DNA of 48,000 nucleotides from Bacteroidales bacterium UBA4070. GTDB lineage: Bacteria > Bacteroidota > Bacteroidia > Bacteroidales > VadinHA17. Positions 16,883-27,600 of the stretch are shown one piece after another (the first letter of the stretch is position 1; each line of letters begins with the position of its first letter). Below the pieces are notes generated by a model. It had not been told where the DNA came from and searched no databases. It saw only the letters and a program-made list of their open reading frames with translations. Position numbers and translations under genes: made by a program. Location of the stretch: NCBI GenBank assembly GCA_002383485.1, contig DFYY01000055.1, positions 1-48,000 on the forward strand, given 5' to 3'.

Positions 16883-17074
16883 ATTGAGAGATTGGCCCGC
16901 CCGGGCTACAATTCTTAATGCTCGAGCATTTTACAGATTGACCATTCTTGATGGCCTATAGTCATAAATAGGAATTGACTCCTACACTATTGCCTAATGC
17001 CTCAATCTCATTAACAGGGTAATAATTCACCGGGGTTGTTGATAAATCGGAGAAATTCGCCTCGCCTAATTCTT
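16883..17074. other. Intergenic stretch with small palindromes
   Basis: Between plsC and parE there is a perfect 14-base palindrome AATGCTCGAGCATT at 16917-16930, a short CCTAT/ATAGG hairpin near 16954-16971 and the second site of the GGCA-TAGGCAATAG motif (minus, 16987-17001). The palindrome is followed by TT but has no loop, so it is a doubtful terminator. No coding potential is evident. Confidence 0.4.
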
Positions 17075-17082
17075 TATATTTG
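17075..17082 (+). promoter_or_regulatory. parE -7 promoter box
   Basis: TATATTTG matches TAnnTTTG and lies 16 bases before the chosen ATG of parE. It would start the transcript near 17090, so the upstream in-frame start at 17036 cannot be used from this promoter. No good -33 element is seen. Confidence 0.4.
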
Positions 17083-17098
17083 CCCAAAATTTGGCTTA

Positions 17099-18946
17099 AT
17101 GGACGGCAATTATTCTGAGGAGAATATCAAAACCCTGGAGTGGAAGGAGCATATCAGGCTGCGTCCCGGTATGTATATCGGCAAGCTGGGTGACGGCTCC
17201 TCTCTCGATGACGGGATTTATGTCCTGCTCAAGGAGGTGATGGATAACGCGGTGGACGAATACATGATGGGCTTCGGCCGCAGGATAGATGTCAGTGTTG
17301 TGGGATTGGAGGTGAAGGTGCGCGACTTTGGGCGGGGGATACCGCTCGGGAAGGTGATGGACGTCACTTCCAGGATGAACACAGGCGCCAAGTATGACTC
17401 AAAGGCCTTCAAGAAATCAGTGGGCCTCAACGGCGTGGGGATAAAGGCAGTGAATGCCCTTTCGTCATTGTTCATTATCAGATCGTTCCGTGAAGGTCAG
17501 ATCAAGGAGATCGAGTTCAGGGCCGGTGAGATTGTAAGGGATGAACCCCTCAGGAAGACAGCAGCTGAGAACGGCACCGAGGTGGTCTTTATCCCTGATG
17601 AGGCCATGTTCGGAAACTACCATTACATCCTGGAGTACGTTGAGAGCATGATGAAAAACTACTCATACCTCAATGCAGGTATGATAATCAATCTCAATGG
17701 CAACAAGATAGTCTCACGCAATGGCCTCGTTGACCTGCTGAATGACAATATGAACCGTGAAGGGCTCTACCCGATAATCCACCTTAAGGGTGATGATATC
17801 GAGATTGCCCTTACCCACGGTATGCAATACGGCGAGGATTACTACAGCTTCGTCAACGGTCAGCATACATCACAGGGCGGTACTCATCTGATCGCATTCC
17901 GCGAAGCCATAACCCGTACGGTGAAGGAGTTCTTCAAAAAAGACTTTGATCCGGCGGATATAAGGTCCTCGATAATAGCCGCCATCTCCGTCAAGATAGA
18001 GGAACCGATCTTCGAATCACAGACCAAGACCAAGCTTGGATCAAAGGATATGGGCCCGAATGGTCCCTCCGTCCGCAATTACGTGGTGGACTTTATTCGC
18101 AAGCATCTTGATGATTACCTTCACAAAAACGGGGAAACTGCCCGGATCCTGCTGAAAAAAATTCAGGAGTCGGAGAAGGAGCGCAAAGCGATAAGTTCCA
18201 TTCAGAAACTGGCCCGTGAACGGGCGAAGAAGGTGAGCCTTCACAACCGCAAGCTGCGTGATTGCCGGATACACTACAACTCCAATGATGAGCGCAAGCT
18301 CGAATCAACCCTCTTCATCACCGAGGGTGATTCTGCCAGCGGCTCCATCACAAAATCCCGCAATGTGGAGACCCAGGCCGTCTTCAGCCTCAGAGGAAAG
18401 CCTCTGAACAGCTACGGGCTGACAAAGAAAATTGTCTACGAGAACGAGGAGTTCAACCTTCTGCAGGCTGCCCTCAACATAGAGGAGTCACTTGATGACC
18501 TCCGTTATAATTATGTGGTCATAGCCACTGATGCCGATGTTGACGGAATGCACATCAGGCTGCTCCTGCTGACTTTTTTCCTGCAGTTCTTTCCTGACCT
18601 CGTCCGAAAGGGACATGTATATATCCTTCAGACACCCCTCTTCCGGGTACGCAACAAGAAGCAGACCCGTTACTGCTACAGCGATGAGGAGAGGCAGAAG
18701 GCGATAAGAGATCTCGGACCAGACCCTGAGATTACCCGCTTCAAGGGTCTGGGAGAGATATCCCCTGACGAGTTTATTCATTTCATCGGGAAGGACATGC
18801 GTCTGGAACCGGTGATCATGAAAAAGTCCGACCCGTACACCCAGTTCCTCGAGTTTTATATGGGTAAGAATACGCCTGAACGTCAGGATTTTATTATTGA
18901 CAACCTGCGTTTCGAGGAGGAGATCCCCGAAGCGGCACAAGCTTGA
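17099..18946 (+). CDS. parE: DNA topoisomerase IV subunit B
   Basis: This 615-residue type IIA topoisomerase ATPase subunit works with ParC to decatenate chromosomes. An upstream in-frame ATG would add 21 residues, but these are untypical and the -7 box lies inside them. Motifs include LRPGMYIGKLGDGSSLDDGIY, the Bergerat ATP site EVMDNAVDEYM and DFGRGIP, and GLNGVGIKAVNAL. The Toprim domain carries FITEGDSASGS and TDADVDGMHIR. The 3' end precedes parC by 19 bases. Pairing with a ParC-type subunit, rather than a GyrA with a GyrA box, favours ParE over GyrB. Confidence 0.93.
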   Translation: MDGNYSEENIKTLEWKEHIRLRPGMYIGKLGDGSSLDDGIYVLLKEVMDNAVDEYMMGFGRRIDVSVVGLEVKVRDFGRGIPLGKVMDVTSRMNTGAKYDSKAFKKSVGLNGVGIKAVNALSSLFIIRSFREGQIKEIEFRAGEIVRDEPLRKTAAENGTEVVFIPDEAMFGNYHYILEYVESMMKNYSYLNAGMIINLNGNKIVSRNGLVDLLNDNMNREGLYPIIHLKGDDIEIALTHGMQYGEDYYSFVNGQHTSQGGTHLIAFREAITRTVKEFFKKDFDPADIRSSIIAAISVKIEEPIFESQTKTKLGSKDMGPNGPSVRNYVVDFIRKHLDDYLHKNGETARILLKKIQESEKERKAISSIQKLARERAKKVSLHNRKLRDCRIHYNSNDERKLESTLFITEGDSASGSITKSRNVETQAVFSLRGKPLNSYGLTKKIVYENEEFNLLQAALNIEESLDDLRYNYVVIATDADVDGMHIRLLLLTFFLQFFPDLVRKGHVYILQTPLFRVRNKKQTRYCYSDEERQKAIRDLGPDPEITRFKGLGEISPDEFIHFIGKDMRLEPVIMKKSDPYTQFLEFYMGKNTPERQDFIIDNLRFEEEIPEAAQA

Positions 18947-18965
18947 GTGAAGGTCAGATCAGAAG

Positions 18966-21611
18966 ATGAAAGAGAGCGATCCGTTTGAACTTATCCCCGG
19001 AGAAGAAGGCGGGGAAAAAGAAGATACAAAAGCCAGTCATGTCCCTGAGGCCCTGCATACTATCACGGCGCTGTCAGGAATGTACCAGGACTGGTTCCTC
19101 GATTATGCGTCATATGTGATCCTGGAGCGTGCCGTGCCCCACATATCTGACGGGCTTAAACCGGTACAGCGAAGGATACTCTACTCCATGAAACGGATGG
19201 ATGACGGACGCTTCAACAAGGTGGCGAACATCATAGGGCATACAATGCAGTTTCACCCTCACGGCGATGCCTCCATCGGCGATGCACTGGTTCAGCTGGG
19301 TCAGAAGGAACTGCTGGTGGAGTCACAAGGAAACTGGGGGAACATACTGACCGGCGACGGGGCGGCTGCTCCAAGATATATCGAGGCCAGGCTCTCGAAG
19401 TTTGCCCTCGATGTGACCTTCAACAGCAAGACCACCGAGTGGATGAGTTCCTATGACGGCCGCAACAGGGAGCCTGTGACACTCCCGGTGAAATTCCCTC
19501 TGCTTCTGGCCATGGGAGTGGAGGGTATTGCAGTGGGACTATCCTCAAAGATACTTCCCCACAACTTCAACGATCTCGTTGACGCGTCAATCAGCTACCT
19601 GCAGGGTAAACCCTTCGAGCTCTATCCGGATTTCCCTACCGCAGGTATGATTGATGTTTCGAAGTACAATGACGGTGCCAGGGGAGGTGTTGTTAAGGTA
19701 CGGGCGCGGATCGAGAAGGTTGACAGAAAGGGCTTGGTTATCACTGAGATACCCTTTGGTCGCACCACATCGTCCCTCATTGAGTCAATAGTAAAAGCAA
19801 ATGACAGGGGCAAGATCAAGGTTAAAAAGATAGATGACAACACTGCCGGCGGCGTGGAGATAGTGATTCAGCTGCAGAGCGGTGTTTCTCCGGACAAAAC
19901 AATAGATGCGCTTTACGCCTTTACCGATTGTGAGCTATCCATATCGCCAAATGCTTGTGTCATTACTGATGAAAACAAACCGGCTTTCATTGGAGTCAGT
20001 GACATTCTCAGGCACTCGGTTGACCAAACCGTGAAACTCCTTACCAAGGAGCTGGAGATCCGGAAGGCTGAACTCGAGGAAGAGTGGCACTTCTCGTCCC
20101 TCGAGAAGATCTTCATCGAGAAGAGAATCTACCGTGACATCGAAGAGTGCGAAACCTGGGAGGCAGTGATAGCCGCTATCGACAAGGGTCTGAAACCGTA
20201 TAAAAAGCTCTTTAAGCGCGAAATCACCAGCGATGATATAATCAAGCTTACCGAGATAAAGATCAAACGGATCTCGAAGTATGACTCATCGCGTGCCGAT
20301 GAGCACATCAGGGAACTGGAGAGTGATCTTGAGGAGGTGGCAAACCACCTTGCAAACATCGTCGCCTATTCCATAAACTACTATCGCCAGATAAAGAAGA
20401 AATACGGAAAGGGGAAGGAACGCCGCACAGAGATACGGAACTTTGAGACCATTGAGGCAAGCAAGGTGGTGGCCACGAACGCCAAGCTCTATGTTAACCG
20501 ACAGGAGGGCTTCATCGGCACCGGCCTGAAAAAGGATGAATACATCTGTGACTGCTCTGATATTGATGATGTCATTGTCATCCGGAAGGACGGATCCTAC
20601 CTTATTACGAAAGTTGCAGAGAAGCAGTTTGTTGGCAAGGATGTTCTTCATGTGCAGGTGTTTCTCAGGAATGATTCACGCACCATCTACAACGTTGCTT
20701 ACCAGGACGGCCGTGACGGTCCCTATTATGTCAAGCGCTGTGCCCTCACCGGCCTGACGCGTGACAAGGAATACAACCTTGGGAAAGGCACCCCCGGCAC
20801 CAGGATCCTCTATCTCAGTGCCAACCCTAACGGTGAGGCAGAGGTTATCAGGGTCTACCATAAGCCCAAAGTCAGACTGAAGAAGCTGACATTCGAGTTT
20901 GACTTCGGGGAGCTGGCAATCAAGGGGCGCGGCTCATTGGGTAACATACTGACCAAGAATGCGATACATAAAATTACACTGAAGGAGAGAGGTCTATCCA
21001 CACTCGGAGGCCGCAAGCTCTGGTTTGATGATGCCGTGATGAGGCTTAATTCCGACAGTCGCGGTAAATTCCTCGGTGAGTTTGCTTCTGATGAGATGCT
21101 TCTTGTTGTCACAAGGGGAGGCTGGTTCCGTACATCAGGCACTGACCTTTCGCTTCACTTTGAGGATGACCTGCTGCTCCTCGAGAAGTACAGGGAGACA
21201 AAGGTCTTCTCTGCCGTCTACTGGGACAAGGAGCAGGAATTTTACTATGTCAAACGTTTTGCCTTCGAGGAGTCAGATCGACTGCAGTGTTTCATATCTG
21301 ACAGCGAGGGTTCACGGCTGGTGAGTCTGACCGAGGTGGAGTATCCCCGTCTGGAGATAAAGTTTGGCGGGAAGAACGAGGGAAGGAAGCAAGAAATCAT
21401 AGAGGTGGCTGAGTTTATCGGAGTCAAGAGTTTCCGTGCCAAGGGCAGGAGGCTCTCCAATTACAGTGTTTCAGACATACAGGAACTGGAACCTGTTGTC
21501 AGGAGCGAGGCTGCCCCGCCACTGACTGAGGAAGATCACGGCAATGAGACGGAGCCTCTTGTGCTCGGGCATCCTGCGGATGATCCTGCACAGATGAAAC
21601 TTGACCTGTAG
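18966..21611 (+). CDS. parC: DNA topoisomerase IV subunit A
   Basis: This 881-residue cleavage-religation subunit has the N-terminal winged-helix core YVILERAVPHISDGLKPVQRRIL. The catalytic tyrosine is Tyr138 in AAAPRYIEARL, and the quinolone-determining-like segment is FHPHGDASIGDALVQ. A tower and coiled coil follow, with EEEWHFSSLEKIFIEKRIY. The C-terminal propeller-like region (about 520-830) has no GyrA box, which supports ParC rather than GyrA. The extreme C-terminus is acidic and probably disordered. Length fits the Bacteroidetes ParC group. aroK follows after 6 bases. Confidence 0.93.
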   Translation: MKESDPFELIPGEEGGEKEDTKASHVPEALHTITALSGMYQDWFLDYASYVILERAVPHISDGLKPVQRRILYSMKRMDDGRFNKVANIIGHTMQFHPHGDASIGDALVQLGQKELLVESQGNWGNILTGDGAAAPRYIEARLSKFALDVTFNSKTTEWMSSYDGRNREPVTLPVKFPLLLAMGVEGIAVGLSSKILPHNFNDLVDASISYLQGKPFELYPDFPTAGMIDVSKYNDGARGGVVKVRARIEKVDRKGLVITEIPFGRTTSSLIESIVKANDRGKIKVKKIDDNTAGGVEIVIQLQSGVSPDKTIDALYAFTDCELSISPNACVITDENKPAFIGVSDILRHSVDQTVKLLTKELEIRKAELEEEWHFSSLEKIFIEKRIYRDIEECETWEAVIAAIDKGLKPYKKLFKREITSDDIIKLTEIKIKRISKYDSSRADEHIRELESDLEEVANHLANIVAYSINYYRQIKKKYGKGKERRTEIRNFETIEASKVVATNAKLYVNRQEGFIGTGLKKDEYICDCSDIDDVIVIRKDGSYLITKVAEKQFVGKDVLHVQVFLRNDSRTIYNVAYQDGRDGPYYVKRCALTGLTRDKEYNLGKGTPGTRILYLSANPNGEAEVIRVYHKPKVRLKKLTFEFDFGELAIKGRGSLGNILTKNAIHKITLKERGLSTLGGRKLWFDDAVMRLNSDSRGKFLGEFASDEMLLVVTRGGWFRTSGTDLSLHFEDDLLLLEKYRETKVFSAVYWDKEQEFYYVKRFAFEESDRLQCFISDSEGSRLVSLTEVEYPRLEIKFGGKNEGRKQEIIEVAEFIGVKSFRAKGRRLSNYSVSDIQELEPVVRSEAAPPLTEEDHGNETEPLVLGHPADDPAQMKLDL

Positions 21612-21617
21612 GCTGCC

Positions 21618-22145
21618 GTGAATATCTACCTTATAGGATTCATGGGCAGCGGTAAAAGCACCACCGGAAAGAGGGTGGCTGCTATACTGCGGTGGAAGTT
21701 TGCAGACATTGACCGGCTGGTGGAACAGAAGGAGGGCATGAAGGTCCCGGAGATTTTTTCCGGCAGGGGGGAGGAGTATTTCCGAAGAGCTGAATCTGAT
21801 GCACTCAGGGAAGTGTCTGCCATGACCCGGACGGTCGTGGCCTGCGGAGGAGGAACACCCTGTTCTGCGGAGAATCTTCAGGTAATGAAATCAACAGGTG
21901 TAACCGTTTATCTTAAGCTGCCTGTCGCTGACCTTGTGTCACGGCTCAACCGGCCCGGTAACGACCGGCCTCTTCTCAGGAATACAGGCTCGGCAGAGCT
22001 GTCTGACAGGGTCAGCAACCTGCTCGGGGAGAGAAGCAATTGGTATGACCAGGCTGACATTATCATAGATGCCGCAGTTACGGAAGTTGAGGAAATGACT
22101 ACTCTGATAGCTGAAACTGTCCGGTCCAAAGGAGCTTATTTGTAA
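21618..22145 (+). CDS. aroK: Shikimate kinase
   Basis: This 175-residue kinase phosphorylates shikimate with ATP, a step of the chorismate pathway. Walker A is GFMGSGKST (7-15). Substrate-binding motifs are DIDRLVEQKEGMKVPEIFSGRGEEYFRRAE, with the RxxE/FR elements, and VACGGGTPC. The LID-like segment NRPGNDRPLL carries the expected Arg. The start is a GTG 6 bases after the parC stop, so it is probably co-transcribed with parE-parC. No other aro gene is nearby. Confidence 0.94.
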   Translation: MNIYLIGFMGSGKSTTGKRVAAILRWKFADIDRLVEQKEGMKVPEIFSGRGEEYFRRAESDALREVSAMTRTVVACGGGTPCSAENLQVMKSTGVTVYLKLPVADLVSRLNRPGNDRPLLRNTGSAELSDRVSNLLGERSNWYDQADIIIDAAVTEVEEMTTLIAETVRSKGAYL

Positions 22146-22197
22146 TCTCAGATTTATTTCTTATCTTGGATAAATAAGTCTGTACCGAACCCGGAGT

Positions 22198-24645
22198 ATG
22201 TCAGATACCTTTTCGGCAATACAAACCCGATCCAGGTGGGTCTTCCGTTCAGCACAGGCCATGATGGTGATTACCACCGCCCTCATTCTGGCCCTCCTGA
22301 CGGACCTGTCTCTTTTCCGTGCAACTCCGCTGTTGTATGCATTGATTCTTGCAGGCATAGTAACCGGGTCAGGACTGATGATCCGCAACCGCTATTATCT
22401 TCCTTTGTTACGGAACCTCAGGCTTCGCGGCAAGCTAATACTGGCACCACTGGCATTACTTGTTCTTTCCGCCCCGGCAGCTGTCATCTATTTATACCAT
22501 GATCTAACCGGACGGACGTCACTGCTTCTTCTCTCTGAACTCTTCACCTCTTTCGGGGCTGCCTTCTGGTTCTCTTTCATGGCAGTGGTTACACTCCCGG
22601 CCATGGGGTCAGTGTTGCTTCTGGCAGGTGAGATCAAGGGAATGGCCGTAGGGCTGCTTCCATGTGACCGGAAGGGCGAACCTACAGGCGAGCGCCAGAA
22701 CGGACTATCCGGCAACGGATCGGGTACTCTGCCTGATGATCAGTCAAAGAGAAAGCCGCGCGGAGACTTCTGGCACAGAGCCATAATTGCGTCAGTGATC
22801 CTGGCACTGGTAATAGTGTTGTTATCATTCCTTACCGGCATCAGTCTCTCGGGTGCGGTCTTTTTTATGCCTCTGGCAGCTATATTGATGCTGCTTCTTG
22901 ATGTGATAATAGTGGAAGAATTCAGGTACATGCTCTCCGGCATGATGGCAGAAAAGCCGCAACCGGAGGTGTGTAACCCGGGCCAGACGGCAGATCCTGA
23001 AACGGCGGAAGGATTCAGAAGCGTAATAATGGTTGCTGATCATTATCCAGACATCATCAGCGGCCGATATGATTACCTGGTTTTGCATGCAGGTGACGCC
23101 TATGCCACAGAGCTAATTGCAATTGCTGCCAGGACTTTTGATCCGGCTTTGCTCCCCGCGCTGAAGGCTATTGCTTCGGGCAGTCGTTTCAGTGAGAAGG
23201 TACGGCATGAGGCAGCGGCCGGTGTTGCAGTGGTGGAGAAGTATTATTCAGACCCTGTCAGGAACAGTGATCTGCTGCGCTTGCCCGGTATATCTGACAA
23301 GACGGCAGTGGCAAGGGGTATCATGCTGAGCAGGAGCGGACCACAGGAACAGGATGTTGTCAAGCTGCTCTCCGATCCGAACCCTGAAATCAGAAGAACC
23401 GGGCTGAGGGCTGCCGGGAGGTATGGCATGACCGGCCTTAAAAACGATATTGTCAGGGCCCTGGCAAATCCGGAAACGGCCCGTGATGCATTCCACGCTC
23501 TGAGGCAATTCGGTCCCGGGGTGTACGGGGAGGTCATAGGGAACGCCATTAAGGCCGGTAACAGTGAGAGGGAGAATATGATAATCATGAAGCTGCTTGA
23601 CGCGATGCCTCTTGCAGAAGCACTGCCATGGCTTGTCAACTACCTTGCATCAGGCAATATGAGCATACGCCTAAAGGCAGCCTGTGGCCTGTGCAACAGA
23701 GGATGGAAGCCCGAAGAGATCTACAGGCAAAAAATAAGGGAGACAATCAGTGAAGCCGTTCATATGGATGCCAGACTGATCGCCCTTCAGACAGAGGCCC
23801 GCAGGAGCGGAAGCTTCCTCCTGACGGCAGCACTGACCAATGAAAGGAGGATATGCACCGACTTCATTTTCTGCCTGTTGGCTTTGATTGCAGGCAGAAA
23901 TGCAGCAGCCATGATGATACCCCCGACGGAGGCAACTGACTCATTCCGGGCAGGGATAGCCTCCGAAGCTGTAGAGACGGCAATTGAGGATCCCGCCAGG
24001 AAACCCCTGAGGGCACTCTTTGGAAACAGCACTGACGCTGACAGGCTGTCGGAACTCTCACTAAGTTTTCCTGTAAGAACTGCCATGGGCCGGTCACTGT
24101 CATCCTTCCTGCTTGCCACTGAACAGAATATCACAGGAATCTGGACAAAAGCATGTGCACTTCATAAGGCAGCACTGGAAAGAAAGGGCCTTGACAGGGA
24201 ACAGGCAGTATCATACCTCTTCAGCAACAGCCCTATCCTGCAGGAAGAGAGTGCGGCTGCCATACGAGCCATCAATCCCGGGTGGTACGCTGAGACCGAA
24301 GGACGGCTTAATGAGCCAGCCCGGAGCCGGATATCCGCAGTCGTCAAAGGCACTATACCACAGACTGCAATGATCTTTGAAAAAACCAGGTTCCTCAGCC
24401 TCTGTTTCAATAATATTCCGGAGGAAAAACTGATTCTGCTCGCCTCAGGAATGCGATACTCCGAGTCGTATGACACCACATCACTTCCCGGAGTCATCTC
24501 ATGGGTAGTGCCCTCGGAAAATGGCAAGACGGGGATCTATTCCCTGCCGGTCAGTGATATTGCAGTTTTTGTCTTTTACTATTCAGAATTCACAGATATC
24601 TTTGTAAGGCATATGGACAATCAGGGGGGATTGGATGTATCATAA
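22198..24645 (+). CDS. Multi-spanning membrane protein with HEAT repeats and cNMP-like C-terminus
   Basis: This 815-residue protein has about six or seven transmembrane helices in its first 245 residues (around 21-38, 45-62, 80-100, 108-143 as one or two, 195-215, 218-240), with a Gly/Ser-rich polar insert at 158-190. Residues about 300-700 are alpha-helical with HEAT-like repeats (VVKLLSDPNPEIRRTGLRAAGRYG, IVRALANPETARDAFHALRQFG, LVNYLASGNMSIRLKAACGL). The stretch FEKTRFLSLCFNNIPEEKLILLAS (728-750) resembles the entry helix of a cyclic-nucleotide-binding domain, but the GE and RxA phosphate cassette that follows is not seen. The layout recalls the Npt1-like transporter/HEAT/cNMP fusions of Bacteroidetes, with a different, shorter membrane part. 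It is 11 bases upstream of the nSTAND1 gene. Function is unknown. Confidence 0.72.
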   Translation: MSDTFSAIQTRSRWVFRSAQAMMVITTALILALLTDLSLFRATPLLYALILAGIVTGSGLMIRNRYYLPLLRNLRLRGKLILAPLALLVLSAPAAVIYLYHDLTGRTSLLLLSELFTSFGAAFWFSFMAVVTLPAMGSVLLLAGEIKGMAVGLLPCDRKGEPTGERQNGLSGNGSGTLPDDQSKRKPRGDFWHRAIIASVILALVIVLLSFLTGISLSGAVFFMPLAAILMLLLDVIIVEEFRYMLSGMMAEKPQPEVCNPGQTADPETAEGFRSVIMVADHYPDIISGRYDYLVLHAGDAYATELIAIAARTFDPALLPALKAIASGSRFSEKVRHEAAAGVAVVEKYYSDPVRNSDLLRLPGISDKTAVARGIMLSRSGPQEQDVVKLLSDPNPEIRRTGLRAAGRYGMTGLKNDIVRALANPETARDAFHALRQFGPGVYGEVIGNAIKAGNSERENMIIMKLLDAMPLAEALPWLVNYLASGNMSIRLKAACGLCNRGWKPEEIYRQKIRETISEAVHMDARLIALQTEARRSGSFLLTAALTNERRICTDFIFCLLALIAGRNAAAMMIPPTEATDSFRAGIASEAVETAIEDPARKPLRALFGNSTDADRLSELSLSFPVRTAMGRSLSSFLLATEQNITGIWTKACALHKAALERKGLDREQAVSYLFSNSPILQEESAAAIRAINPGWYAETEGRLNEPARSRISAVVKGTIPQTAMIFEKTRFLSLCFNNIPEEKLILLASGMRYSESYDTTSLPGVISWVVPSENGKTGIYSLPVSDIAVFVFYYSEFTDIFVRHMDNQGGLDVS

Positions 24646-24656
24646 ATCCGAGTTTT

Positions 24657-27600
24657 ATGTCTGACAGAAATATAATCATAAAGCCAAATCCTTTTCCGGG
24701 ACTGAGAGCATTCAGGCCGGATGAGGGTCATCTCTTCTTCGGCCGGATAGAGAGTACCCTCAAGGTTGTTTCGAAGCTCAAGGACAACAGGTTCGTTGCC
24801 GTACTTGGAGCCTCAGGCAGCGGGAAGTCCTCGCTGGTAATGTCCGGGGTGATACCTGCACTGCTAAGGGAGAATACTGAAGGAAAGAAATTATGGTCTT
24901 ACCTGGTTTTCAGGCCTGCACTCAACCCCGTTGATCACCTGGCCGCCGAGCTCGCTGCTCTTTCTGCCGGTGCCGGATTTACACAGCTTACTGAACAGAA
25001 CGTGGCGGCCTCACTTCATAACAGGGCCGAGGGGCTTACTGACGCTGTAGGCCGTATAAGAAAGAACCTCCGTCAGCAGATCGTAATAGTCATTGATCAG
25101 TTCGAAGAACTGTTCCGTTTCAGTCATGCTGCATCAGCCGGAGTGCCGTGTGAAGATACTTCTGATTTTATTGACCTGATAGTCAATGCGGTGCAGAAAC
25201 CTGACCAGGGTCTTTATATCATTCTGACAATCAGATCAGAATATGTTTCTGAATGTGCACGTTTCAATGCCCTGACCAATCTGATGAACGGCAGCAGTTA
25301 TCTGCTGCCTCAGATACCTACTGACCTTATGGGTGCTGTCATTGAAGAGCCTGTAAAGCTGTCAGGGGCAGCAATTGACAGGGTCCTCGTGAAGTTGATC
25401 CTCGGTGATATAGAGGAGAGACCCGGACAATTACCGGTACTACAGCATCTGATGATGCGTCTATGGGATCACTGGAGCAGGCTGGGGGACATGAGCCGTG
25501 CAATCTCAATCTCTGATTATGAGGCTGTGGGGAGACTGAAAGGAGCCATCTCACAGCATGCGGGCCAGGCATTGGAATTGCTTGACGAGCGTCACCGCCA
25601 TGTCTGTTCTCGGCTTTTCCGGACAATCACTGCACGCACTGACGACGTCAGGGAACTGCGCAAGCCGGAACGCGTCTCAACCATTGCTGCCCAGACAGGA
25701 TGTTCTGAGCAGGAGATAATAGGTGTTGCAGAGGTCTTCAGGGCACCGGAATATTCTTTTCTTACCCCTTCCAAAGAGATCCCGCTTAACGGCGATAGCA
25801 TCCTTGATCTGACACACGAGAGCATTATCAGGTTATGGGATACACTCCGCCGGTGGATGGATGAGGAGGAGGCTTCTATCAAGATTTACAGGAACCTGGC
25901 GGCAGCTGCAGGACAATATCAGGAGGGCAACGGACGTCTGTGGACCGCCCCCGACCTGCTCCTCGCACTTCGGTGGAGAGAAGAAAACAATCCTACCCTC
26001 GCCTGGGCGGAAAAAACAGATCCTGCATTTGAAAGAGCCATGCTTTTCCTGAAAAACTCTGAAGAGGAGTATAGGATCAAGGAAGAGTATGGAAGAAAAA
26101 TCGGTACTGAGAATGTAAAAAGGTCAAGAGTGGTAGCATCTGCCCTGGGGCTTCTGGCAATACTGTCACTGGTTGCCCTTGGTGCGGTCTGGTCACTCAG
26201 GACCAGGGCAGAGAAACAGAAGTCAATTGCCATCCGGATGAAGGAGGAAACCATAGCTCTCAATGACAGGCTGACTGACAGTCTGCAGGTACTTGTATCT
26301 GCCGTCAGGCAAGACTACGGGATGGAAGGCCTGGAGGGAATGACAACAGAGGAGAGGGTACTGGAGGCTGAGAGGAGAGCCGGAAAGGCTGAGGCAGAGA
26401 TCAGGGCACTAGATTTCAGGAGGGCTTCAGCTGTTGAAAAGGCGGCCGAGCTGAACAGGTACAGGATGATCTCACTGTCAAAATCTCTTGCAATGAGATC
26501 AATCAATAATGCCGGGAACAGGGATCTGCAAATCCTCCTGGCATGGCAGGCTTACCTTTTCAATGAAAGACACTCCGGCCTGACGGAGGATCCTGACATC
26601 TTCGCAGGGTTATACGAGGTATGCCGGCGATACGGCAACAGGTACTGCACACGGTTTTCCCCTGACGGCGCTGAATTCACTGCCATGGCTGAAGGAGTTG
26701 ACGGCGAGTTCTTCACTGCAGACACCAGAGGCAGGGTGATGAGCTGGAAGGCAAATCAGCCTGAGAGAGGATTCAACCTCCTCTGGTCAGGCAACAAGAA
26801 GATCAGCACAATGTCAGTTAGCCCTGACGCATCGTGGCTTGCCTGCGGGACCGAAAGCTCAGAGATCTTAATGATACCTATCGGCGAGGATTCCATCGGG
26901 TATCTTTTGCAGGACTCAACAGGAGCAGTCACATCCGTCCTTTTTCCGGACAGTGACCGCCTTTATGCTTCAACGTCAGGAGGCTCGGTTAGCGAATGGG
27001 ACCTCCGAAAACGAAGCAGTACGCAGATTCTCAGTGATGCAGCCGGAATAGCATCCCTGCAGTTGTCTGCCGGGAATTCCACCCTGGCGGCCCTCACTGC
27101 TGACGGCAGGGTACTGTTAAGACACCAAGGCGCCGGAGATGTACCAACAATCCTCAATACGGGGAAGAAGGTTCTGACATCACACCGTTTCATTCAGGGC
27201 GGAGAAAAACTTGCTACAGGTGACAGCGAAGGCATTATCGATATCTGGAATATCTCCACCGGGAAGGCTGAAGACAGCGCAGCGGGTCATGGCTCTGCCG
27301 TGATAAGCATCGCCTTCGACCCAACAGACAATCAGATGCTTACAGCTGACGACTCGGGAGAGATAAGACTCTGGACAATGGCCAACCTTGCCCAGCCTCC
27401 GGTGGTCTTCACCGATGGCGGAAAGGATCTTATAAAACTGGCTTTCAGCGACGGGGGAGTTGCTTTCCTGTCGGCCTCCGGCAGTGACGTTGTGCGCCGT
27501 CCGGCACATATCCGGTGTATGACTGACGGCCTGTGTGACAAGGTGACCAGGAATCTTACAGAACAGGAGTGGACCGCTTTCATAGGGCAGGATATTGAAT

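Noticed and set aside
17099..21611. Gyrase (gyrB/gyrA) instead of topoisomerase IV
   Set aside because: The A subunit lacks a GyrA box, and both lengths and their adjacency fit parE-parC of Bacteroidetes.
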